Assembly: GCA_026415215.1 (NCBI GenBank) | Contig: JAOAHN010000072.1 | Coordinates: 1-64,000 of the forward strand | DNA: 64,000 nucleotides | From: Candidatus Hydrogenedentota bacterium | GTDB lineage: Bacteria; Hydrogenedentota; Hydrogenedentia; Hydrogenedentales; Hydrogenedentaceae | Direction of reading: 5' to 3' | Shown: piece after piece, positions 37,881 through 46,726 of the stretch | How positions within the stretch are numbered: the first letter of the stretch is position 1 | Layout: each line of letters opens with the position of its first letter | The notes under the pieces: generated by a model | Told to the model about the DNA's origin: nothing | What the model saw: the letters and a program-made list of their open reading frames with translations, nothing else | The model's database searches: none | Made by a program: the position numbers and the translations under genes

Positions 37881-38855
37881 TTACAACTTTATTACTTGTT
37901 TAAGCACTGAAGATTTAATACACGCACTCGCTATCTCAACAGCCTTAAGGCCATCGTATAGATTTACTCTTGGTTGCTCATCTTTTTCAATCCAACCTAA
38001 GAAATCTTCCCACTCCCTTTCATAAGGACTCTTTCTTACAGGACTTTCAGGTATGATTGTTCCTTGTGAAGCTTCTTTTTTTCGCAGTTGTATATCAATT
38101 GGTCCTTCCATGTTGTCGTAGTAAATTAATCCTCCACTACCACACACTTCCACTTTCACTCTAAAGCCTACCGCATGAGCCCAGGTGCCTATAACTAGCC
38201 CAAGAACACCGTTCTTCATCCTAATTGTAACCTGAGAGTAGTCTAAAGGCGGTCTATTAAGTTTCGTAAGATTTTGACAAAACACATAATCAACTTCACC
38301 AAACACATATCTAAGCCAGTCGAAGTCATGTATCATACAATCAAGTGTTACTCCTCCACTCTTTTCAAAATCCTGAAACCATTTTTTTACACCACTTGGA
38401 GATGCCCCACCCCTATACATCTTTATAAATCCGACTTCTCCTATCTTACCGAGAGTAATTTGTTCACGAATAGCCTCAAACTCATGAAAGTATCTAACTA
38501 CATGTCCCACAAAAACCTTAGCTGAACTATTTTCAGCCTTTCTAACAATCTTGGCACATTCTTCTGTTGTTCTACAGAGAGGTTTTTCGCAAAAAACATG
38601 CTTACCTTTTGCTATAGCCCGGTCCAAAGCAGGATAGTGATATGGTGTGGGCGTTGCTATTACTACCAAATCTACTTTAGGGTCATCAATTAGATCTTCC
38701 CAACTACTTGATACTTTCGCTCCGACCTCTTTGGCAAAGGATTTTCCAGCTTTTCCGATTTCATCAAAACATTTGCTAACTTTCAACCCAAGATTTTGGG
38801 CACATTTGGCATGAAGCTTTCCCATTGTTCCACAGCCAATTATTCCTACATTCAT
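37881..38855 (-). CDS. Gfo/Idh/MocA family oxidoreductase
   Basis: MNVGIIGCGTMGKLHAKCA, VIATPTPYHYP, CEKPLCRTTEE, GGVTLDCMIHDFDWLRYVFG; start reset to ATG 38855 with AAGGAG upstream. Confidence 0.92.
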   Translation of the reverse strand: MNVGIIGCGTMGKLHAKCAQNLGLKVSKCFDEIGKAGKSFAKEVGAKVSSSWEDLIDDPKVDLVVIATPTPYHYPALDRAIAKGKHVFCEKPLCRTTEECAKIVRKAENSSAKVFVGHVVRYFHEFEAIREQITLGKIGEVGFIKMYRGGASPSGVKKWFQDFEKSGGVTLDCMIHDFDWLRYVFGEVDYVFCQNLTKLNRPPLDYSQVTIRMKNGVLGLVIGTWAHAVGFRVKVEVCGSGGLIYYDNMEGPIDIQLRKKEASQGTIIPESPVRKSPYEREWEDFLGWIEKDEQPRVNLYDGLKAVEIASACIKSSVLKQVIKL

Positions 38856-38881
38856 ATACCGGCTCCTTTTAAAAATAAATT

Positions 38882-38965
38882 TGGCGGAGGGTGAGGGACT
38901 CGAACCCTCAAGCCCGAAGGCGCCGGTTTTCAAGACCGGTGGATTATCAATTATCCTAACCCTCC
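38882..38965 (-). tRNA. tRNA-Ser (anticodon UGA), CCA encoded
   Basis: Folded by eye: acceptor GGAGGGT/ACCCTCC, D-stem GGAT/ATCC, anticodon arm CCGGT-CTTGAAA-ACCGG, long variable arm CGCCTTCGGGCTT, T-arm GAGGG-TTCGAGT-CCCTC, G73, CCA. Confidence 0.93.
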
Positions 38966-38988
38966 GCTTCTTTACTTTATATGAATAA

Positions 38989-39017
38989 TTTATATCAAAA
39001 CGAGAATCTATTTTCAA
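38989..39017 (-). promoter_or_regulatory. Sigma70-type promoter for tRNA-Ser
   Basis: On the minus strand TTGAAA - 17 nt - TATAAA, ending 24 bp before tRNA G1. Confidence 0.7.
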
Positions 39018-39028
39018 ATAATTTAACG

Positions 39029-39331
39029 CTAATCATTTACTCTCGTGATATCATCTATTATTTCTTCAATGTCTTCTATTTTTACTTCACTATACCATGT
39101 TCCTTCTGGAAAAACCATGATATTTGGACCATAAGAACATTTACCTAAGCAACCCGCTTTAGATACTCTGATCACATCACTTAAGTTGCTTTCTCTAACT
39201 TTATCCCTTAGCCTTGTCAGTATCTCATCCCCATTTTTTCTTCCACAACAGGGCTTTGTCAAATCTTCTTTTATATTCGTGCACACTAAAACCATCTTTT
39301 TATAAGGCACCGAATTTTTGTTCATAATCAA
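39029..39331 (-). CDS. (2Fe-2S) thioredoxin-like ferredoxin
   Basis: MVLVCTNIKEDLTKPCC...SKAGCLGKCSYGPNIMVFPEGTWYS; AGGAGG upstream. Confidence 0.85.
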   Translation of the reverse strand: MIMNKNSVPYKKMVLVCTNIKEDLTKPCCGRKNGDEILTRLRDKVRESNLSDVIRVSKAGCLGKCSYGPNIMVFPEGTWYSEVKIEDIEEIIDDITRVND

Positions 39332-39389
39332 TTTAACCTCCTCTGTTTGATTAGAGTAAAATTATACTACTTTTCTGAGGCTTCTTGAG

Positions 39390-40391
39390 ATGAGAGTAAT
39401 GGCGCTATATCAACAATCCGATATACACTCCAAACCACTGAGGAGTGAAGAATGGGAATTACCAGAGCCATTAGATAATGAAATACTTGTTAGAGTGCAA
39501 GCCTGTGGAATTTGTAGAACTGATTTACACATAATAGAAGGGGACCTTCCCCTCGTGAAGACTCCTATAATACCAGGTCATCAAGTAATAGGAGTGGCAG
39601 TAAAAGTGGGGAAGAACTGCACCAAAATAAAGCCCGGCAACAAGGTAGGCATAGCCTGGCTAAGAAAAACCTGTGGAAACTGCAATTTCTGCAATAACGG
39701 ACTTGAAAATCTTTGTGAAGGGAGTATATACACTGGATACCACGAACACGGAGGTTATGCGGAATTTACATTAGTTAAGGAAGCCTATTCTTACTTGCTT
39801 CCAGATAATATAGATGATATTAAATCAGCCCCTCTCTTATGTGCTGGTATTATAGGCTATCGAGCTTGGAAAAAAACAAAACTCAATTCCGGAAAAGTAC
39901 TTGCTATATACGGCTTTGGTGCATCTGCGCATATCATCACTCAGATTGCTAAGTCCAAAGGTGTTGTCGTATTAGTTGTAAGCCGAGCTAAAAATCATCA
40001 GCAACTTGCTAAGGAACTCGGGGCAGACTGGGTAGGGGAGAGTCCTAAAGATTTTCCACTTCTTCCACATTCTTCAATAATCTTTGCTCCAAATGGAGAA
40101 ATAGTCCCTCTTGCTCTTCAATACCTTCAGAAAGGAGGAAGATTAGTTTTGGCAGGCATTTACATGTCCGATATTCCCCCACTAATCTATGAAAAACACC
40201 TCTTTTATGAAAAAGAAATAATTTCTGTTACCTCTAATACGCGTGAAGATGGCATTGAACTTCTTAAAGAAGCGTTTGAAATTCCCGTGGAGGTCCATGT
40301 AGAGTGTGCACCTTTATCAGAAGCAAATGAGTTATTACTAAAATTAAAAGAAGGTAAAATAAACGGTAGTGGTGTGCTTGTAATGAGTTAG
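39390..40391 (+). CDS. Zinc-dependent alcohol dehydrogenase (MDR superfamily)
   Basis: CGICRTDLHIIEGDLP, PGHQVIGVAVKVG, structural zinc CGNCNFCNNGLENLC, IYGFGASAHI. Confidence 0.92.
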   Translation: MRVMALYQQSDIHSKPLRSEEWELPEPLDNEILVRVQACGICRTDLHIIEGDLPLVKTPIIPGHQVIGVAVKVGKNCTKIKPGNKVGIAWLRKTCGNCNFCNNGLENLCEGSIYTGYHEHGGYAEFTLVKEAYSYLLPDNIDDIKSAPLLCAGIIGYRAWKKTKLNSGKVLAIYGFGASAHIITQIAKSKGVVVLVVSRAKNHQQLAKELGADWVGESPKDFPLLPHSSIIFAPNGEIVPLALQYLQKGGRLVLAGIYMSDIPPLIYEKHLFYEKEIISVTSNTREDGIELLKEAFEIPVEVHVECAPLSEANELLLKLKEGKINGSGVLVMS

Positions 40392-40441
40392 CTTAGTTAA
40401 TAAAATATGAAATAATTATTACAACTATAAGGGAACCATTT

Positions 40442-41911
40442 ATGAACAAAAAAACTTACCGATTTCTTGCTTTTGACTTAGGAGCTGAAAGTGGTAGAGC
40501 GGTTCTCGGCGTGTTAAGTAACCACAAGATAGAACTGAAAGTAATCCACCGATTTAGAACTGAAGGACTAATTATGCTTGGTACACGCCAATGGGATCTT
40601 GCACGGATTTACGAAGAAATCTGCAACGGTTTAAGAAAATGTGCTCAAGAATACACATCGGATCTTGATGGGATAGGTGTAGATACATGGGGTGTAGATT
40701 TCGGACTACTCGCTGAAGATGGAACGGTAATTTCAAACCCTGTTCATTATAGAGATAAACGGACCCAAGGAATAATGGAATACGCATTTTCTATATTTCC
40801 CAAAGAGGAAATATATAAAATAACGGGCATTCAATTTCTACCTTTTAATACTCTTTACCAACTCATCAGTTTAATAAGGAACAATTCTCCTCTTTTAAAG
40901 ATAGCGGATTCTTTACTATTGATGGGAGACTTGTTTGGTTACTTACTTAGTGGAGTTCGTTCGTGTGAGTATACGAATGCATCCACCACTCAAATGCTCG
41001 ATGCTTATAACAAAAATTGGAGCAAAACGCTTGTAGAAAAATTCAACATCCCATCTAATATATTGCAAAAAATTTCTCCCCCCGGTAATATATTGGGAGG
41101 TATCCTTCCAGAAGTAGCACATATAACAGGCATCTCCCCGGAAACCCCAATTATTTCTCCTGCTACTCACGATACCGCATGTGCAGTTTGTGCTGTTCCA
41201 GTAAAGGATACATCAGAACCATGGGCATATCTCTCAAGTGGCACCTGGTCTCTGTTAGGAACAGAGTTGAGAGAACCGAAAATTACACCAGACACTATGG
41301 AGTATGGGTTTACTAATGAGGGAGGAGTCGGTAATAAAATTAGATTTTTGAAAAATATTTTCGGATTATGGTTAGTTCAAGAATGCAGAAGAATCTGGGA
41401 AAGACAGGGAGAATCCTTTACATACGAAGACCTTACAAAAGAAGCTGAATCTGCAAAACCTTTTAAAGCAATTATTCCTGTCAATGATCCTCGTCTTTTG
41501 GCTCCTGAAAATATGCCCCATACAATTCAAAGAATATGTGAAGAGTTAGGATACCCAGTCCCACAGACTAAGGGAGAGATTGTAAGATGTGCTTTAGAAA
41601 GCCTTGCTCTCAATTATCGTCAAACATTGAGGTCTCTCAACAAAATACTTGCAACTGAGATAAAAAAACTCCACATAGTGGGTGGGGGCACTCAAAACAA
41701 GTTACTCTGTCAAATGACAGCGGATGCTTGTAATATACCAGTACACGCAGGACCTGTAGAAGCCACAGTTATGGGTAATATTGCTGTTCAGGCTATGGCA
41801 GTAGGGGCTATAAAATCCTTAGAGGAAGTAAGAGAAGTAGTGTCAAACTCCACCGAACTAACAACTTATCTACCGCAAAACACATCTCCTTGGGACAAAT
41901 GGGATTACTAA
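40442..41911 (+). CDS. rhaB: Rhamnulokinase (FGGY kinase)
   Basis: AFDLGAESGRAVLG, GVDTWGVDFGLL, PATHDTACAV, YLSSGTWSLLG, IVGGGTQNKLLCQMTADA. Confidence 0.92.
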   Translation: MNKKTYRFLAFDLGAESGRAVLGVLSNHKIELKVIHRFRTEGLIMLGTRQWDLARIYEEICNGLRKCAQEYTSDLDGIGVDTWGVDFGLLAEDGTVISNPVHYRDKRTQGIMEYAFSIFPKEEIYKITGIQFLPFNTLYQLISLIRNNSPLLKIADSLLLMGDLFGYLLSGVRSCEYTNASTTQMLDAYNKNWSKTLVEKFNIPSNILQKISPPGNILGGILPEVAHITGISPETPIISPATHDTACAVCAVPVKDTSEPWAYLSSGTWSLLGTELREPKITPDTMEYGFTNEGGVGNKIRFLKNIFGLWLVQECRRIWERQGESFTYEDLTKEAESAKPFKAIIPVNDPRLLAPENMPHTIQRICEELGYPVPQTKGEIVRCALESLALNYRQTLRSLNKILATEIKKLHIVGGGTQNKLLCQMTADACNIPVHAGPVEATVMGNIAVQAMAVGAIKSLEEVREVVSNSTELTTYLPQNTSPWDKWDY

Positions 41912-41927
41912 TAACACTGTTCTGGTA

Positions 41928-43532
41928 ATGATTAGAAACCGTATATTATATTTACTCTTTTACTTTTCTCCACTATCGCTATTTATTATATCCTGCAGTG
42001 AGAACTCCTTTTCACCCTATAACAACCTCAGGATAGGAAATGGGGCAGAGGTTCAAGACTTAGACCCATCAATAGTATCTGGTGTTACTGAACACCGCGT
42101 TCTTTCTGCCCTATTTGAAGGGCTCGTTTCTCTCGACCCAAAAACCCTCAACCCCATACCCGGAGTTGCAGAAAGTTGGGAAATTTCGAACAATAACCTA
42201 TTATATACATTCAAAATAAGAAAGAACGCATTTTGGTCCAATGGAGAACCTCTTACAGCTAATGACTTTGTAAGTTCCTGGAAGAGAATCCTAACACCAT
42301 CTCTATCCGCAGAATATGCTTATCTATTGTTTTGTTTGAAAAATGCAAAAGCATTCTATGAAAAAAAGATTCAAAACTTTGATGAAGTCGGAGTAAAGGC
42401 TATTGATGACTATACTTTACAAGTAGAATTGGAGTATCCCACTCTATATTTTCTAACAATGCAATCCCATAATATTTGGTTCCCAGTACATCTGCCTACT
42501 TTAGAGAAGTTTGGTGACCCCTATACAAGGTCTAACAAATGGACACGCAGTGGTAACCATGTTAGTAATGGTGCATATAGGCTCGTAAAGTGGATTCCAA
42601 ATAAAATTGTCCTTCTCGAAAAAAACCCATATTATTGGAACAAAGAATCTGTTCGTATCCACCTATTATCTTTTTACCCTATAGACAACCAGCTTACCGA
42701 GGAAAGATTGTTTAGAACTTCCTACCTTGACCTTACAAGTACAGTTCCACTTAAAAAAATAGACTTCTACAAAAATAACAGGCCGGGCAACCTACTTTTG
42801 TTTCCCTATGTAGGGGTTTATTATTACCGCATCAATGTTACAAAACCACCTCTGAACAACCCCTACATAAGAAAAGCATTATCCTTATCAATCGACAGAA
42901 AAAAAATCACTGAATTCATTCTAAGAGGAGGAGAACAACCGGCATACCACTATGTTCCTCCAGGATTAGGAGATTATAAGCCCCCTCAAATTCTTGAATA
43001 TAACCCAATATTAGCTAAACAATTACTATCACAAGCGGGTATCCCAGATGGAAAATCTCTCCCACCAATTGAAATACTTTTTAACACATCTGAGGCTCAC
43101 AAAACAATTGCTGAAGCTGTCCAAAGAATGTGGAAAGAAAATCTGGGAATAGATGTAAGACTTTTAAATCAAGACTGGAAAGTTTATCTTGTTTCTATGA
43201 ACCAACTTGACTACCAAGTTGCCCGATCCGCCTGGATCGCGGATTTTCTCGACCCCATAAACTTTCTGGAATGCTTTCTCAGTTATAGCGGTAATAATCG
43301 CACTGGTTGGAATAATCCAGAATTCGACAAAAAGATAGAGTTAGCTTATCGTGAGGCAAATTCACAAGAAAGACTGAAGTTACTTGAGGAAGCAGAAAAG
43401 ATACTACTCGAAGAACTACCCATTATTCCTATATACTTCTACACTCAAAAAATGCTTATATCGGAAAGAGTTGTTAATTTCCAGCCAAATGTCTTGGGAT
43501 ATATTAGGTGGCAAGATTTAGGACTCCGTTAA
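41928..43532 (+). CDS. Oligopeptide ABC transporter substrate-binding lipoprotein (OppA family)
   Basis: Lipobox IISC; EVQDLDPSIVSGVTEHRVLSALFEGLVSLDPKT, NPYYWNKESV. Confidence 0.93.
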   Translation: MIRNRILYLLFYFSPLSLFIISCSENSFSPYNNLRIGNGAEVQDLDPSIVSGVTEHRVLSALFEGLVSLDPKTLNPIPGVAESWEISNNNLLYTFKIRKNAFWSNGEPLTANDFVSSWKRILTPSLSAEYAYLLFCLKNAKAFYEKKIQNFDEVGVKAIDDYTLQVELEYPTLYFLTMQSHNIWFPVHLPTLEKFGDPYTRSNKWTRSGNHVSNGAYRLVKWIPNKIVLLEKNPYYWNKESVRIHLLSFYPIDNQLTEERLFRTSYLDLTSTVPLKKIDFYKNNRPGNLLLFPYVGVYYYRINVTKPPLNNPYIRKALSLSIDRKKITEFILRGGEQPAYHYVPPGLGDYKPPQILEYNPILAKQLLSQAGIPDGKSLPPIEILFNTSEAHKTIAEAVQRMWKENLGIDVRLLNQDWKVYLVSMNQLDYQVARSAWIADFLDPINFLECFLSYSGNNRTGWNNPEFDKKIELAYREANSQERLKLLEEAEKILLEELPIIPIYFYTQKMLISERVVNFQPNVLGYIRWQDLGLR

Positions 43533-43535
43533 CTA

Positions 43536-44453
43536 ATGAGGAAATACATTGTAAAGAAAGTTTTACTTTTTATCCCCGCTATATTCACAATCATTACAAT
43601 AACCTTCTTTTTTATTCGCCTCGCTCCCGGGGGACCCTTTGATAAAGATAAGAATGTTCCCCCTGAAGTTCTGCAAAACTTAGAACGATACTACCATCTT
43701 GATGAACCTCTGTGGAAACAATATATAAGGTATATTACCAATGTGCTGAAATTAGACTTGGGCCCTTCATTTCGGAAACCCTCATATTCTGTAAGAGAAT
43801 GGATTGTTTTGAGACTCCCTGTCTCAATAGAACTCGGTATTTACGCACTAACTTTTGCATTATCAATCGGAATATTATGCGGTTTCGTGTCCGCACTAAA
43901 ACAAAATACCTGGGTAAGCTCATTAATCATTTCTCTCGGGATAATTGGAATCTGTATACCCAATTTTGTCTCTGGACCATTACTCGCACTATTCTTTGGT
44001 ATTAAGTTAGACCTCTTGCCGATAGCGGGATGGGATTTACCCCAACAGAAAATTCTTCCTTCTCTTGCTTTAGGATTTATATATTCTGCATATATATTAA
44101 GAATCTTCCACTCCAGCTTAACAGAGGTTTTGAATAAGGAATACATCCGAACAGCTAAAGCAAAAGGATTGTCCCAATCCAGAATACTAATAGTCCACGC
44201 ATCGAAAGGAGCCCTTCAACCAGTTGTTTCATTTTTAGGTCCCGCAGGGGCAAACCTACTAACTGGCTCTTTTGTCATAGAAACTATTTTCCACATTCCT
44301 GGATTAGGAAGAGAATTTGTAGAGGCTACATTTAATAGAGACTACACGATGATTATGGGAATAGTGATTGTTTACGCAGTCTTAATTCTAATATTTAATT
44401 TAACAGTAGACATCATTCAAGGATGGCTTGACCCTCGAATATCGTATGACTGA
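43536..44453 (+). CDS. Oligopeptide ABC transporter permease (OppB family)
   Basis: FFIRLAPGGPFDKDKNVP, EYIRTAKAKGLSQSRILIVHASKGALQPV, FVIETIFHIPGLG. Confidence 0.94.
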   Translation: MRKYIVKKVLLFIPAIFTIITITFFFIRLAPGGPFDKDKNVPPEVLQNLERYYHLDEPLWKQYIRYITNVLKLDLGPSFRKPSYSVREWIVLRLPVSIELGIYALTFALSIGILCGFVSALKQNTWVSSLIISLGIIGICIPNFVSGPLLALFFGIKLDLLPIAGWDLPQQKILPSLALGFIYSAYILRIFHSSLTEVLNKEYIRTAKAKGLSQSRILIVHASKGALQPVVSFLGPAGANLLTGSFVIETIFHIPGLGREFVEATFNRDYTMIMGIVIVYAVLILIFNLTVDIIQGWLDPRISYD

Positions 44454-44456
44454 GTT

Positions 44457-45278
44457 ATGATAAAGAATATGCTGAAAATAAACAATAAAGGAAAACTATC
44501 TGCATCACTTATATTTGCCGTTTTAATTTTCTCTTTCCTTTTACCACATATAATGGATCTTTCCATTGAGAGACAAGATATAGAGCTCGGGGCTGTAAGA
44601 CCATCCTTTGAACATCTCTTCGGAACAGACATTCTCGGTCGAGATTTGTTAGCCAGAGTCTTATACGGAATAAAAGTTTCTTTCTGGATTGGTCTCTCAG
44701 CTACAGCTGTAGCATTGATAATAGGAGTAACCTATGGATGTATATCGGGTTATTTCGGTGGATGGGTAGATATATTAATGATGTATATTATAGATACACT
44801 GTATACTATTCCCTTCTCCATGTTCGTAGTAATTTTGATGGCCCTCTTCGGAAGGAATTTCTATCTACTATTCCTTGCAATAGGTGCGGTGGAATGGTTA
44901 ACAATGGCAAGAATCGTAAGAGGGAGAGTTCTATCTATCAAACAACAAGATTTTATAGCATCAGGAAAAGTATTAGGATTCTCAAACACCCGTATCCTTA
45001 TAAAACACATATTGCCTAATACCTTGGGTATAGTAATCGTTTATGGAAGTCTTACAATCCCTCAAGTAATTTTATTAGAAGCTTTTTTGAGTTTTCTCGG
45101 TTTAGGAGTTCAACCACCTATGTGTTCTTTGGGTTCACTCATCAGAGAAGGTGTCGAAGTAATGGAAGAATACCCCTGGCTACTTATTATCCCTTCAGTT
45201 GTGTTTATATCCATTCTCTTCTTACTAAATATACTTGGAGACGCATTAAAGGAGCTACTTCCTGAGTCAAAAACATAA
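44457..45278 (+). CDS. Oligopeptide ABC transporter permease (OppC family)
   Basis: HLFGTDILGRDLLARVLYGIKVSFWIG, ARIVRGRVLSIKQQDFIASGKVLGFS, LEAFLSFLGLGVQPP. Confidence 0.94.
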   Translation: MIKNMLKINNKGKLSASLIFAVLIFSFLLPHIMDLSIERQDIELGAVRPSFEHLFGTDILGRDLLARVLYGIKVSFWIGLSATAVALIIGVTYGCISGYFGGWVDILMMYIIDTLYTIPFSMFVVILMALFGRNFYLLFLAIGAVEWLTMARIVRGRVLSIKQQDFIASGKVLGFSNTRILIKHILPNTLGIVIVYGSLTIPQVILLEAFLSFLGLGVQPPMCSLGSLIREGVEVMEEYPWLLIIPSVVFISILFLLNILGDALKELLPESKT

Positions 45279-45330
45279 TCCTTTGATATAATTTTACATG
45301 TGCTAATAGTTTATTATGTTCAAAGGGATT
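45277..45330 (+). terminator. Candidate long-loop hairpin after oppC
   Basis: AATCCTTTGA (45277-45286) and TCAAAGGGATT (45320-45330), one bulged G, followed by TTT. Confidence 0.25.
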
Positions 45331-45354
45331 TTTAGATAATTAAGTCATTCGGAG

Positions 45355-45999
45355 ATGTTTATCAGGAATACTAATATAATAGACAATCCTTATACTTACT
45401 ATAGACTCGACCCTGGTGAACCCGGTGTGGCACCTCCTACTCCTGCATCCCAAAGTGCTTTTACAGTATTCGCTCAGGAATCGAGAAATAGAAATCGCCT
45501 ACAATCAGAAGCTATATTAGAAGGTAAAGATATTATCTTTGTGAACACTGAGTACAAAGTAAGAAAAAATGGATCGTTTGTTACTATTGTGGGAGGCACT
45601 ACTACAGTAGTTAGTAGGGAGAAAGATAATACAGTGAGTAGGGATATTGACGACTCTCAGAGTCCCACTTCTAATTATTTACAAATAGAAAATGGAGATG
45701 AACTCCGACTCAATATCCTCAAAGCGGAAGAGCAAAGACTAATGGTAGAAAAATCTACTCTAAAGAATAAACTTAATACATCAACAGTCGAGCAGAGAAA
45801 GAAAATAGAAAAAAGAATCGATGAAATAGATGAAAAACTTAAAATTATTAGGAATGACATAATTAAGGAAAAACAAAGGTTGCAAAGCTCATCTAAATCT
45901 TTTTCTTCACCACCTACTTATGTAAATTTAAAAAATCCACAGGCTTATTTCAGAAAGACTTATGTCATTACACCCTTAATACTTGCCCTTTACGGGTAA
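45355..45999 (+). CDS. Hypothetical protein with central coiled coil
   Basis: Intact ORF; LRLNILKAEEQRLMVEKSTLKNKLNTSTVEQRKKIEKRIDEIDEKLKIIRNDIIKEKQRL; no family recognised. Confidence 0.6.
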   Translation: MFIRNTNIIDNPYTYYRLDPGEPGVAPPTPASQSAFTVFAQESRNRNRLQSEAILEGKDIIFVNTEYKVRKNGSFVTIVGGTTTVVSREKDNTVSRDIDDSQSPTSNYLQIENGDELRLNILKAEEQRLMVEKSTLKNKLNTSTVEQRKKIEKRIDEIDEKLKIIRNDIIKEKQRLQSSSKSFSSPPTYVNLKNPQAYFRKTYVITPLILALYG

Positions 46000-46023
46000 C
46001 TATATTTTTGAACTTTCTAAAGT

Positions 46024-46719
46024 ATGAAAAAAATAGAAATTTCAAGGACAAGAGTAGAAATTGCTACAGAAGAAATCAAACTGATTCTTTCTCCTACTAC
46101 CGGATTTTTAGAATCAATCATTTCTGTTCCGTTCAATTTTGACTGGATAGGGAAGCCGTCTTTGCCTGTTCAGATAAAAATAGATAAAAGAGATGCTTTT
46201 CAAAATATTACGGATATTTATTTTGTTGAAATATACGAAGAAGATTCCGCAAATATCTTACAAACCATTGTTGGAAAAGATGGAAGATTAAATATTAAAT
46301 TTACCATTTTCTCAGATCTACCAGTAATTATCATTGACTCCGAACTGCTTGTTACAGAAAATCTTATGACTAACATTGCTTACTACCCACTTCAGTTCGA
46401 ATTAAACAATAACATCCAAACCACTAAGTTAGAGTTAAAAACACTAATAAAAAAACATCATTATGCAAGTTTTGCTAATCAATTGGCTTTGTGCTTTTTC
46501 CACGATGTAGAATCCTCAATTGACATAGTTAATTCTAAAAGAGTAGTGATTATTCCAAAGTTTACATTTTCTCTCGAAAATGGAAGAAAAATTAAACTGC
46601 CATTTTCTTATATTTCATCCCCTCCTATAAAAGAATCATATTCAATCGACTGTCTGCACTCAAAAGTAGTAAATAAATACCAAAGTCATTTGAGAAGATT
46701 GAAAGATAAGCAATATTAG
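46024..46719 (+). CDS. Hypothetical protein, beta-rich
   Basis: Intact ORF directly upstream of an RNA methyltransferase gene; no family recognised. Confidence 0.55.
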   Translation: MKKIEISRTRVEIATEEIKLILSPTTGFLESIISVPFNFDWIGKPSLPVQIKIDKRDAFQNITDIYFVEIYEEDSANILQTIVGKDGRLNIKFTIFSDLPVIIIDSELLVTENLMTNIAYYPLQFELNNNIQTTKLELKTLIKKHHYASFANQLALCFFHDVESSIDIVNSKRVVIIPKFTFSLENGRKIKLPFSYISSPPIKESYSIDCLHSKVVNKYQSHLRRLKDKQY

Positions 46720-46726
46720 AATCAAT

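Noticed and set aside
38882-38965. tRNA-Sec reading because of the long variable arm and a UGA triplet
   Set aside because: The anticodon itself is UGA (decodes UCA, Ser). tRNA-Sec needs a UCA anticodon and a longer acceptor; the acceptor here is 7 bp.
38856-39017. N-terminal extension of the 37881-39017 ORF
   Set aside because: The extension translates the tRNA-Ser gene and its promoter; ATG 38855 with AAGGAG is the real start.
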